NCBI RefSeq assembly: GCF_004337985.1
Contig: NW_021940920.1
Location: 666,549-730,548 of the forward strand
From: Pyricularia pennisetigena
Taxonomy: Eukaryota; Ascomycota; Sordariomycetes; Magnaporthales; Pyriculariaceae
Length of the DNA: 64,000 nt
Reading direction: 5' to 3'
Positions 36,282-47,200 of the stretch are shown in pieces; position 1 is the first letter of the stretch, and the number at the start of each line of letters is the position of its first letter. The notes beneath the pieces are model-generated. The model ran no database searches and was not told where the DNA came from. It saw only the letters and a program-made list of their open reading frames with translations. Both the position numbers and the translations under genes were made by a program.

Positions 36282-36629
36282 AAGGGTGTCGGCGGCAGTG
36301 ATGTAAGTGGCAGCGACGGTACTCGAGACATATCTCCTCAACCGAGCTCAAAGCTTTTCAACACTGAAGCGAGCTCCGTGCAGCAAGGCTCGCAGTCAGC
36401 CTCCCCGACTAGTCTTGCACGGCACCAATACCACGAGGACATTACGAGGCATATTCGTCACTATCTTGACCGAGCAGTTCGAGGCAAGCCTGCCTGCTCG
36501 ACAACCCAGTCTGTGAGCTCATACTTGGATCTCAATGTCCCTGATTCCATACAGCTCAGAAAGACGATGAACAATTTCGGCGCTCCACTGGGACAATTGA
36601 ACCCCCCTCGTCGACATTCTGTTCGTTGA
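36282..36629 (+). CDS. In-frame extension beyond the TAG of the coiled-coil gene
   Basis: Directly after TAG (36279-36281) the same frame runs 115 codons to a TGA at 36627. The composition matches the upstream protein (Ser/Gln-rich start: GSDVSGSDGTRDISPQPSS), then a helical segment (YHEDITRHIRHYLDRAV) and a C-terminal SIQLRKTMNNFGAPLGQL. The spacing resembles the end of the upstream frame: an L-x-L acidic stretch, a basic K/R-K-S/T, then NNFGAPLG. Possibilities: stop readthrough, a recent nonsense mutation or sequencing error, or an in-frame 48-nt intron at 36251-36298 (GT-AG, weak GTTCTC donor, no clear branch site) that would remove the TAG. There is no strong start codon of its own. Confidence 0.45.
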   Translation, partial: KGVGGSDVSGSDGTRDISPQPSSKLFNTEASSVQQGSQSASPTSLARHQYHEDITRHIRHYLDRAVRGKPACSTTQSVSSYLDLNVPDSIQLRKTMNNFGAPLGQLNPPRRHSVR

Positions 36630-37489
36630 TAAACTATCTCTACGTTCGGAATCCCCTTGCGATACAGCCACCCATTACTTATATTCTGGACACTCAGTCT
36701 TTCTGGGTCTTCCTTTGACTTTATGTTAAGCGACATTGCACGTCTCGGTTCCGTGCCATTTCCAAAATCGGGAACCCTCTTTCTTTTGTACATAATCCTC
36801 GCAAAGTCACGACCCCTTTTCTTACCTTGCACCTTTATCGCTTTTAAAACCGGGTATGCCCTTTTCTTCGTTTAAACCCCCTTATTTCTGCACATGGCGG
36901 AACAAATGATTCGGCTCACGCCAGCCCTCTCTACACTTGAAAATGGTTTTCTTTTCTTTTGTCACATTGTCATTTGGGCGCTTCACGGAGTTTTAACACA
37001 TATACCCCCTTTACCACTGGTGTTCATCCCCCTTTCTTTCCTCTGTTTTGTTCATGACCATCAATCGGATCATAGATTTTCTCTCAAGAATCAAGAAATT
37101 GACATTTTAAACATTTTAAATCGTCTGGACATCTCTATTGTCTTTCGGTTTACCTGGCGCTTTCCCCATTGTCTTGTCCCGGACATCTCTGTCAAATTTT
37201 AGGGTATATGGCTAAGGGCCTGCCTATGGTCACTCTGTGGGACGTGGAAAGCGACGGGATCTCTTGCCATGGACGAGCAGCACTAGTCATACGTATCAAT
37301 GTGGTCAACAGGCCTGGAGTAGATGATTCTAGATTTGTGGGCACTTGATAGTTTTGGTTTTTCAAATAAAAAGTGCGAAAGTCTCTTCCTGGCACCCACA
37401 GCGTCCTATTGGATCAAGACTTGCTCTTTAGATTACTTCATTTTGATTTGCACCATCATGTTCATGACTCCTTGTCCTTTTGGTTTGGG
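36630..37489. other. Intergenic, 3' region of the coiled-coil gene
   Basis: T-rich, no gene recognised. It separates the coiled-coil gene from the end of the phosphotransferase remnant. Confidence 0.5.
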
Positions 37490-38482
37490 AGATGCATCCT
37501 TGTCGTCCACAACTGATTCGTCTTTTGCTTCTCTGCCTCATTCTCCGCGTTTTCCATGGCCGCAAACCAGGTGCGCACCCGCCTGTCAAAGACGCTGCCC
37601 CAACCATCGACGCCGTCGTCTCACGCACGTCTCTGGGACGTCGAGCGGCAGCCACAAGGGCAAATCCTGGACGAAACGATGTTGGACCGGCGTAAGAATA
37701 CTTCCAGTCAATGGCCCCGAGGAGGACGTCTTTTCTATCGACTAGGACGTGTGGCCGGCCGGCCTAAAGCCATCGCACCAGGGGCGGAAGGGCCCGCAAT
37801 GAGCCGGCATGGGGAAGTCTTGCTGCGGCGTCCTCGACGCACCGGCGGAACAATCGTCCTCGGCAAAGTCAGAGCTCAAACAGTCGGTCTCGTTTGGCCA
37901 GCTTGCGAAAGAGCTGCCGGGCCCCCATGTACTTTGTTTTGCGGTCGTTCTTCGGAGCATACCTCGCCGTTGGGCCGGAAGAGCATGGTGATGATTTGCG
38001 TGTAGGTCAGAACCGTGTCGGCACTCGCTGACGGTCTGCTGGGTGTTGTAAGTTGGTTGGAAAGATTGTCCGGGAGGGCTTTGGAAGACCTTGGCCATGT
38101 GGTTCATGTTTAACGTCAAGGGACACTCCATTCCACTCCATCACTTTGCAAACACCTCATCATGTCCTGATGAGTGCCCCGATCCGAGAGGCTGTCAGCT
38201 GTGAAAGTTGCAGCATGAAATTTACAGTTTTTTTTTTGTACATGCTCTTCAACCTGAATTTGCTAATGTCAGTCACCAGTACCGGGGTTTTGCTGGACAT
38301 GTCGCGGGGCCGTGAGGGCTTTGCCCAAGTCATGAACGCCCAATGTCAGAGTCTATACCATGACCAATGATCTCAGGTATAGCAGTGTCGATGATGTCTG
38401 AAACAGACAGCGGTGTCAATCTCGACCACGATCTTCTCTCCCGAAAATATACTGCCTGGTCGGGACGTGGCAGACGGACCAG
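37490..38482 (-). pseudogene. Remnant of an APH-like (kinase-fold) phosphotransferase
   Basis: Reading the minus strand from 38482 down gives the motifs of the fungal aminoglycoside-phosphotransferase-like family in order but in different frames. The N-lobe part is LVRLPRPDQAVYF (38482-38444), then GEKIVVEIDTAV (38441-38406, shifted), then IIDTAIPEIIGHG (38395-38357, shifted back). The middle is TYTQIITMLFRPNGE (about 38008-37963), then YAPKNDRKTKYMGARQLFRK and KLAKRDRLF in another frame. The catalytic-loop equivalent is GPFRPWCDGFRPA (about 37796-37757; intact relatives have a WCDDFRPANVL-like sequence), then KDVLLGAIDWKYSYAGPTSF (the IDW metal-binding Asp is kept). The C-terminal helix is FDRRVRTWFAAMENAENEAE (about 37600-37494). 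Stops and frame changes between the pieces rule out a functional product. Intact relatives are cytosolic and mostly of unknown substrate. Confidence 0.7.
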
Positions 38483-41400
38483 AACATCGGTCGAAAGGCC
38501 TTCGAGGCACATGGGATAGGAGGGCGTTGTAGCGGTCAATGACCAACGGCGTAACCCCAGGTAGCAGGTTTTCCAGACACCCCGGGGCCAAAGGACTTGG
38601 TGCCTCGGCAAGTGGAGCATAACTGAAAATGCCTGATTGCTTGTCTCCGAAGCTCGTTGCTGCGATCCCAGCAACACTGTCCGAATCTTTCCGAGCCCCC
38701 TAATTCTCGGTCATCCAACCCAAGAGGCCGATCAAGGTCTAAAGAGAAACTCAGCGTTGATGATCGGCATCAGTGATTCCAAGTACCTACAATGCGGAAC
38801 CATTTTGTGATTTGATTCCTGGATGCAAAGACAAGGATCATCACGAGAAAGCCGCCAGCATGTCAATTCTGGCTGGTGATACCGTGGAAAGAGCGAGTTC
38901 TGTGCCTAGGTAGTTGAAGATTCTTGTATCAGAAACTGGTTCAAAGAAACAAAATATTGTCGTTTGTCAATTGTTTTGTGGGCAGTGAGTCAGACTATGA
39001 CCCGGCTGTGGTCTGACGCCTTTTTTTGGTGACTCGGAATGATTACTGGAGCAATTCTTCAGCAACAAAAGTATCAATCATCCTTCTACAACTCACGGTA
39101 TCTCTGATAGTTGGTAAGCTAGATACAAAGATAGAACATATCTGCACGTTCTTGATGCCAAAAAAAAGCATGGATGTATCGATATTGTCAATGGCGATTA
39201 AGTATGCCATAAAGCCAAAGTCTACTAGCAAACACGTAGAAGCCGAAGATTGGGGTACATATCAAAGATTCATGTACGGTCTGTTGACGTCTTCCCAATT
39301 CGACTTAATCGGTCACAACTTATAAGGCATTCCTGACATTTGAGTCTTTCAAATCAAGGGTTTTACGACTTTATAAAGGCGACATCTCGGTTGAGTGGTG
39401 CCCGCTTGGGTCTGCGAGTGAAATGTGCTTAGGAAGCCCATTCCTAATATTTCAGGATCAAGCAGACCCGTTGAAAGGAGATCATCCGCAGCAGTAGTAG
39501 TATGCATCATTTACGCTCGAGCAGAAGAAGCGACAGCCAAGGCTCATTACTACATGCGGTCATTCGCAGGCTCGGAAAATGGTTGTTGCCAAGTTATTCC
39601 CAGTGCCAAAGGTTCAATGGCCCTTTTTTCTTGCAAGCGTTTGGTACCGAATTCCAGGGTGCATGTGGTATGCAATGCACATCCACATTAAATCCCCTCA
39701 AAACCGGAAGGAATTTTGCGGTAAGCGACCCAATCGTCAGAATTCTTGGTCCCAAAGACAAAAAAAAAANNNNNNNNNNNAAAAAAACAGCAACGCAAGA
39801 AATGCAGTCCGGAAGCATGATCAACATCAAGCGACAGAGGATATGCTCTTTTGAATGGGTGAAACCCAGCGCAAAACAAACCCCCCTCGTGGTCTTACCC
39901 AACCAACGACTTGCTGCAGCATTGGCGAAACGTGGGGGGAGGGGAGGACCTGTCGGAGAAAGGCGCGCCAGCCCTCTTTTGGGTACCATCCCTCCCCTCT
40001 GGGCAATAAAAAAAAAGCGAAAGCGTCAATCTAAGATTTACCGAGACAGAAAAAAAAAATCGGCAAGCAAAACCAGCTTTTTTGATTCGTTGGATTGCAT
40101 AATGCACGGATATTCATGGCCGGTTGCCGAGCGCCCGAGCAGAAACAATAAATGACAACAATTATGATGAGAATAACCTTTGTCAGCCAAACACAGTAGT
40201 GCGCTTAATAATATTGTCTGCTTCTTTCCATCATATTAATTAACGCTTCAGCGTTTAGGAATGGTGCTACTCACATGATGTTTACCTGTACAACCTACCT
40301 TGGCCGAACCACCTCTCAGTGGCTCAGCTTTCTTGGACCATTATTGAAACATTTAATGGCTTGGTCCAAGACCTGGTCAGTGGTGGTTTGATCGAGAACT
40401 CTCGCTCATTGTGAAATTGCAAAGAAAAAAAAAGTTGACGGGTTTGCTTTTCTCAAATGCATTATTCCTTCATAAAAGTAGAATGTAGTAACAATAAACA
40501 TTTTACGTAGTAACAGGCCGGTTGGTTCCACTAACATTTTGACAGTTCAGACCAGGTCAGGGCCACTTTGACAGGCGGTTTTATCCAGATCAACGAGTAG
40601 CCAACGTCGCTTTTGCAAAGTCTAGGGATCCTTGATTTTGAGTGGACGACATGAATTCAACGGGTAACCCGACAGCCAGCCTGCCCCACAATATGGGTCG
40701 GGTCGATCGACTCAGCTGTGGGTTCATGATCATGGTAAAGTTGTTAAAGTAAGATGGGGATGAGCAGGAAACCTCGTCATCAATCACCGTGGAATAATTG
40801 GAGAGTAATCACAAAAATGCACTGGGGCAATATTGGGACAGATTGGCTAGATTAGCCCAATCTGAGATTGACCAGATTCTTTTCAATCTGAAGCACCCGA
40901 GGGCCGTCTTTAGGGTCCAGCTGGGGTATTTTTGTAAACGAGGCGTCACGCCCCGGTCTTGGCTTGAGGGAGGGTTGAATGGGCGCAAGGAAAAGAAATG
41001 AACAAAGGAGCAAAAAAAAGGCCATCAAACTGTGTGGTTGGCCATTGCTGTGCTGATAGTTGTGGTAGGGTAGTGAGCAGCGGGGTCGCATCAAGCGTTC
41101 GCTACAACGATAACCCCCCGTCGCCAGGCGCTTTCGGCTCTTCTTCTCCAAGGTACTACTGTATATAGGTACGTAATGTACATAATGTACATAATGTACA
41201 CAATTAATGTACGGGATATAATGTGCAGTACATTAGGATGCCGTGTAACATAATGCTGCATACCTAACTCATAGATCACATGAGCTGCACTTGCGCTGAA
41301 TTGATATTGCTTTCGCCAGTTCCAACAGTGTGAGATAATTTACAGTAACCTTGTCATCTTGAGATGGCGTTCTCCTGCCCAGTCTTTGCAAGTGATTACT

Positions 41401-43871
41401 CGGCTATACCATGACGACTTCCCCCTGTTGAAGGAAGAAGTTTGTGTCTGTTTGCCAAGGAGATCGGAGACAGGGGTATTTTTGGATCACTAATCTTTCT
41501 CAGTACCATGGTACCATTTATTGATACTGGTCCACATACCTCCGATCCGAGAACCAGAAAAGCAAATCCCTTCCCGCCATCGATAGATAGTCCCACCACA
41601 GATAATCGAAAGGTGGTGGGTTTTCTTTTTAAAGTGACAAGTGACAGAATAGACAGCAGACAAAGTGATTGTAGACACATTTAAAAAAAAATAAAAAAAA
41701 TAAAAATACCGCATACATGGTGGATTGCTTGCTCAATAGGTACTTTACTGTAAGCTTTGTACTCGGTAATACCTACAGGGGGACAGAAGCAATCACCGCC
41801 ACCACTCACGTCGTTGAGATCTCCAACCTCGTACTGTGGTGCGACCCTCCTCCGCTGCCGCCCCAGGGCTGAAGACGCATAGAGATTTGAACGTGGGGCC
41901 CACATCAACAACCCCCCACCCCGATGCGGGATCAGACTGCTTCCAGGTGCTCGGATAGGAGGATGGGTGTGTGAGAATTTCTCTGCTCGATAATACGGGC
42001 ACCCACCAACAACTGCATTGTTGCCCCACCCTCCAACTTCCCATGGGGGGGGTTAGATCGAATCGGAAATCAGATTGGATCTCAGGATCAAACTCGAAGC
42101 AAACAAACCAAAAGAGAAAAGAAGATTTGGCGGTGTGCGTTGAACTGTAGGTAAGCGCGCAAAGCATGCACACTTCTAGGCGAGAGATAGAGCGCTCGAT
42201 CGCATTGAAACATACTTTTTTTTTCCTGGTTCTCTAAAACGTGGACCGGACCGGCAGGGCTTGCAAGTAGGCTTTCCCATCGTCCTGTGGCAGAAGGCCT
42301 GTCATCAAAAGATCAACCGACCCGAAGCAACCGCAACCGCAACCGCAACCACCCGTGCTGTAAGATCTCTATTTGTACAGAGTCGTGCCTGACTTATATG
42401 GATGGGGACTTCATAAAATTCATTTTATTCACTGTCCTGCACAAAACCTCCCACCAAACTACACATGCTCAACAGTCCAATACAGCCAGTAGCTGCCCAA
42501 CCCTACCTGCCTTACCCAGCTTGGTAGCTTCAGGCAGCCATGGTCCATACCTTAGCTTTGCTCATGATCATCTTCCTCTGGTTCACTCCACTCCTAGATG
42601 CTACCCTCCAGACCACTCAAGCCACCATCCTGGCCTCCGTGCATGCCTCTCACTCCCATGTACCCACGGCACGTAGCCAAGGCTGCTGCTTCAACCACTT
42701 TTATCCATGGCCAACTCCACCACCACATACCACATGCCACCACTTGTCCATTAACCTCGCTATAACTCGGCTTGTGTTATAGCCCAGCTTTTTGTCCCTC
42801 CAAAGCCATTCGCCATCCCCCTCACAATAATCTTTTTTTTTATGTCCTTCCTCTTTCTTGCGCTTTCACCGGTTTTTGCTTCATCTGGAACCCTGCATGG
42901 CCTGGGTCTGGCCTGGCCATCCTTTCCACAATTATATTTCTTTGGGTTGCTTATGCAGGCTCGTGTTCCACTGGAACGCGCTGAGAGGCTGAAAGGCCCG
43001 TTCGACGTTGCAGCGCCCAAACCGCAATTCATATTAGGAAGATTTGGATGGAAAGACGTAATATAACCCACCGGTCATTGGCGATCTCATCTCGATCAAA
43101 AAACACGGGACGGTGGGTTGCGGTAGATACAACAGGTGTGTGGGAAGTAGACGGGATTCTGGGCTCTCCAAGGGATGAGGAGGAAATCTAGCCCCCCGTT
43201 CCACCGTTTGACCCTAGCCAACTACAGTACAACAAAAACTACTCCGTTTGATACCGACACACCCTCTCCCCCAAGAAGGGGAAGCCCCCTGCTCAGCGGT
43301 AACCACCAGACTGCCATTTTCCCCTTCCCTCCAACCGTTCAGGTTTAGTTTTACATATTTCGGAGGTGGCACCAAGATGTTGAAAAAGAAATAACCATCC
43401 ATCTCGTTATTGCCTCCATCTTGTCCCATAGAAATACCAAAGTCGGCGCCGACCTTCTCGTCCTGTCGTTTTTTTTACTATTATTGCTATTATTATTCTC
43501 ATTCTTTATCTTCTTTTGCATGTCGGCCGTCTCTCTATCGTCATACCCCGGCTGCGAAGCAACAAGGTAAATCCCAACAGCGCCTTGCATCCGCCCGCCA
43601 TCTCCATATTATAAGCCCATCTGCCGCCCGCACCATGTGGAGTTACTAGACGGCGATTTTGTTCCGCTACAGCTCCAACCGTCTATCAGGCTTTGGGTGT
43701 TTGCATCATCTTGGGTGCTATTACTCTCTGCTTGACGGCCTCAGAAACCCGGTCTTCTCTCTCTAGCCTCGTCTAAGCTTGTTTCCGCCCATCTGGCAAA
43801 AGTCCACAACTACAAAGCAAGCCTAGTGCTTTATTTTATATCATAAGATCCTCCGAATCCACTCAACCGAA
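38483..43871. other. 5.4-kb intergenic region with assembly gap
   Basis: The first 200 nt may hold the eroded start of the phosphotransferase remnant. After that no gene is supported; open frames are short or run through homopolymers and the gap at 39770-39780. A repeated ACATAATGT motif occurs at about 41175-41200. The last 250 nt are the promoter and leader of the first small cysteine-rich gene. Confidence 0.5.
39770..39780. other. assembly gap (11 N) in poly-A
   Basis: Eleven Ns flanked by A runs, most likely an unresolved homopolymer. Confidence 0.95.
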
Positions 43872-44308
43872 ATGTGCACATATTCCTCCGTGCGTTTATT
43901 TTTGTCTTTTTTTTTCACCAACGTTTGCCCACTTTTCATGTTGCAAGAAGCTAACATTATGACCACAGGTCAACTATTCATGCGGTAACAGGAGGATGAT
44001 TGTTGCGGAATGGTGCGGCCGATACATAAAGGGACTTCAGTCGCACTTGAGATGTCCACCGGATGTCCAATACTATACCAGAGACGACCAGCCTTGCCGT
44101 GAGTTTTTGATTTGCTTTTTTTTTTCTGCATGCCAGACGAGTGGATCCAAGGAGAGAATCTGGCAGAATCAACGGCTATCTGACTAACAGGACAATATAA
44201 TCCCCTTTCACAGCTCGATGTCGAGAAGCAGCAGCCGAACGTCCACCTCCTCCATGGATGCCGATTGACCAGCGCCACTCGCGCAAATCTCCTCGATATT
44301 GTCACTGA
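43872..44308 (+). CDS. Small cysteine-rich protein, copy A
   Basis: Three exons: 43872-43889, 43969-44098, 44214-44308 (phases 0 and 1), 80 residues. The introns have good donors (GTGCGT, GTGAGT), CTAAC branch sites and CACAG acceptors. The product starts MCTYSSVNYSCGNRR, continues IVAEWCGRYIKGLQSHLRC and ends with a C-P-R-C pair followed by a Pro-rich WMP segment. Cysteines are at 2, 11, 22, 35, 49, 52 and 79, with His32. No signal peptide or membrane segment is evident, so an intracellular protein is likely; the conserved Cys/His could bind a metal, which is inference. It is about 54 percent identical over the first 50 residues (27 matches counted by eye) to copy B at 51935-52398. From memory, small unannotated Sordariomycete proteins with an MC-x-Y, C-G and C-x-x-C layout are common, but no function is known to me. 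Confidence 0.75.
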
Positions 44309-46999
44309 GACTGGCAGTACGGGGAAGGACCAGAAATTTATTTCTTTTATTTTCATCTCTATTGGACAGCGCATGTAAAAACAGGAAACGCCCAGCATGG
44401 CATGGGACAGGATTTGGTATGATTTATGAATTTGGGGGAAAGAAAAAGGAAAGATTTCAATGAAACGAAACAATCTATTTGCCTATATCAGTTAAGAAAT
44501 TTAAAGCATTTACAAGTTAATGACGACAAAAGTCGACTGCTTTGGAGGAGAATACGGAGGAGATGGCTACTGTTTATTTTTCAGACTTTTTTTGTTTTGG
44601 GCTATAATTTCTGCTATCGCAGGTTTCGTGTAGGTAAAGTCGGAATTTCTTTTTCTTGCTGTCAGATCAGGTTCAGCTGGCTACAAGGCAAGATGGGCAA
44701 AAGGGGAATAAAATTGGCCTACTTTGCTGTTGCGTCACGTTAAAAAAAATCAAAAAAATAAGACCACGTCAAGTGTGCGACAGGCTGCATCCTGCAGGGA
44801 TCATCACGTCGAGGTTGACTACTGCTAGACCGAGGAATACAACATACAGTACCTGGATGAGATACAGATGTGACGACGACCTTGACGAATCATAATCAGC
44901 CATGCAAGATCATCGACATAATTCCAACGCGATTCTTGTCTTGGTCAATCTTGGGGGGACTTTATGGTTTATCTGGGTAGTGGCGTCCATGAATCAATTT
45001 CTCTGGTTCCTTTCCCGGAACCTGGGACGCGAGGATATTCGAAAAGAGACTAGGCTAAGGAGATATTATCCCGTAAAGAGACACACACGCGGGCCCATGC
45101 TACCCAAGACGCTGGCTCGCATGCTGTATGCCCCCTTCCGGGGGGCCGCCGGAGGGCCATCCGTCGGGTTCCGGTTATGTTGCGGACTGCTGCTGCATGG
45201 AATCGTATCCCTGCTCATGCCTACCAACCTGGGCCTTTTTTTTTTTCTTAAGAAAAAAAAAATTTAAACGAGAGGAGGGGGGAAGGGGAAAAAAAAAGGT
45301 ATTATCCTCCGTCATTAATCTGCGGCCCGTCCAGTCGCCGTCAGATCCCGATACTCTACTAAACTAGTCCGAGATGGAAAGCCGAGCCCCCAGACTAAGA
45401 AAACTGAGCTAGCCGCTAGCCTGGCTGCAGTGACGACATTGCATAGGGCATAATGAGCTTTGCTGTCCCCTGGGATTAAGTAGATTAAACGCATTGAAAT
45501 TCGTCAAGATGCTTGGTGGAAAAAAGAAAAAAAAAACCCCCCCAACAAGTGCAAGTCGGGAACCTTTGTCTCGAGGGGTCATAAATTAGCCTTGGTACTA
45601 CTCATCTAGACAGATTTACCCTTGGTCTAACTGGCTCGAGAGACAAGAAGGCGTATACTCCAAGTTGCCCGCACTAGTGATTGGAATGCGGGGGAGCACT
45701 TAATGATTTTTACTTAATGTCACTGTACAACTTTATTGTTCGAAAAGCCCATCTATCTCATTTTACACATATACCCTTTTGTAGAAACAAAAAAAAAAAA
45801 CAAAAAAAGCCGCCCATCTTGTTGGGCCCACAAAGAATACAACAGCCGAGGAAAGGCCCGAACCCTATACAACAAAGGCAGTTTTGATCGTTGAACAACA
45901 GCAGGGCAAGAAACATGGTGAAGAATACAGCAAAGAGAATAACGATAAAAATCAAGCATGAAATAAATCATCAAACAAACCAAAAAAAAAAAAAAAATAC
46001 AGCGACACTCCCAAAAGTCTGCCGAGGCTCAGCGTCCAGAAAAGCTAGACACACCAGCAGCTTTTTGCTAGGGGCTACCGTACCTTGCCTACCTAAACGC
46101 CAGGAAACTTTGCCCTTGCTTGCCCGGAATAATGAACACCCCCACCATTGTGTACCCTGCCGATCTAGTCCAAAAACTGCCCATCTATGTCCGTATTCTC
46201 TCCCTTGCATTAGCCCCATGACGTTTTTCCCCCTTCGTTTCCGATTCAGAAAAGTAAGAAGCAAAGTGCATCGTGTAAGCCTGTAAAAAAAAAAAAAAAA
46301 TAGAAAAGAAAAAAAAAAAAGAGAAAACACCCCCTTTTCATTACATACATGAAATACAATCCACGTATGCTGTTTGGTCTACCTCTATGGTGATCAGCGG
46401 GCAGGACATGGGGGCAGATTTGGATAGCATTGACATCAAGCTGGGGGACGCATTGCAGAGAGGAAGAAGTATATGTGGACAAACGGTCAAATGCAACGCA
46501 ACGCTGGTTTGATATTTGCCATGTTAAGGCCCACGTTGAAAAAAAAAAAAAAAAGAAGACAGGACCTTGTAAGTCTAATACAAAGCTGGACGGGTCTTTG
46601 CATTGCTTGTTTGTTTATATTGGGCACCAAATACGGCAGGTATCGGGGTTTGCTGGCCCGAAGATCTCGATCTAATCATGCTCTCTTCTGATATTTGTCA
46701 CCGACGAGATAGTATCATTAGATGACTTGGCGTTTGCTAACAGGCCTATCTTTTTTTTTGTGCACTATACAGAGCACGGGTGGGATGTGCGAGAGGAGTT
46801 GGCTCGTGATTGCCCGCTTATGGCTGATAATGTTGTATCCATCCGCAAGGAACAAAATGGTCATGGTCGCCCACACGGCCACCCCCTCGCGTCTTATTTC
46901 ATCCTGCTATAACGACAACCAAAACTCGCCATAAACTCCTGTCACAACTTGCGAATCATCCGCGCACCTGATCAACACCGGATTTGGAGACGATATCAG

Positions 47000-47200
47000 N
47001 NNNNNNNNNNNNNNNNNNNNNNNNNNNNNNNNNNNNNNNNNNNNNNNNNNNNNNNNNNNNNNNNNNNNNNNNNNNNNNNNNNNNNNNNNNNNNNNNNNNN
47101 NNNNNNNNNNNNNNNNNNNNNNNNNNNNNNNNNNNNNNNNNNNNNNNNNNNNNNNNNNNNNNNNNNNNNNNNNNNNNNNNNNNNNNNNNNNNNNNNNNNN
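47000..47200. other. assembly gap (201 N)
   Basis: Run of N ending directly in a poly-T tract (47201-47221). Open frames crossing it are artefacts. Confidence 0.98.

Noticed and set aside
39502..40155. 217-codon frame across the small gap
   Set aside because: Crosses Ns and poly-A tracts, lysine/arginine low complexity, no family resemblance.
44902..45267. Possible 121-residue protein with a hydrophobic N-terminus
   Set aside because: The C-terminus runs into poly-T/A, there is no splice structure, and nothing is recognised.
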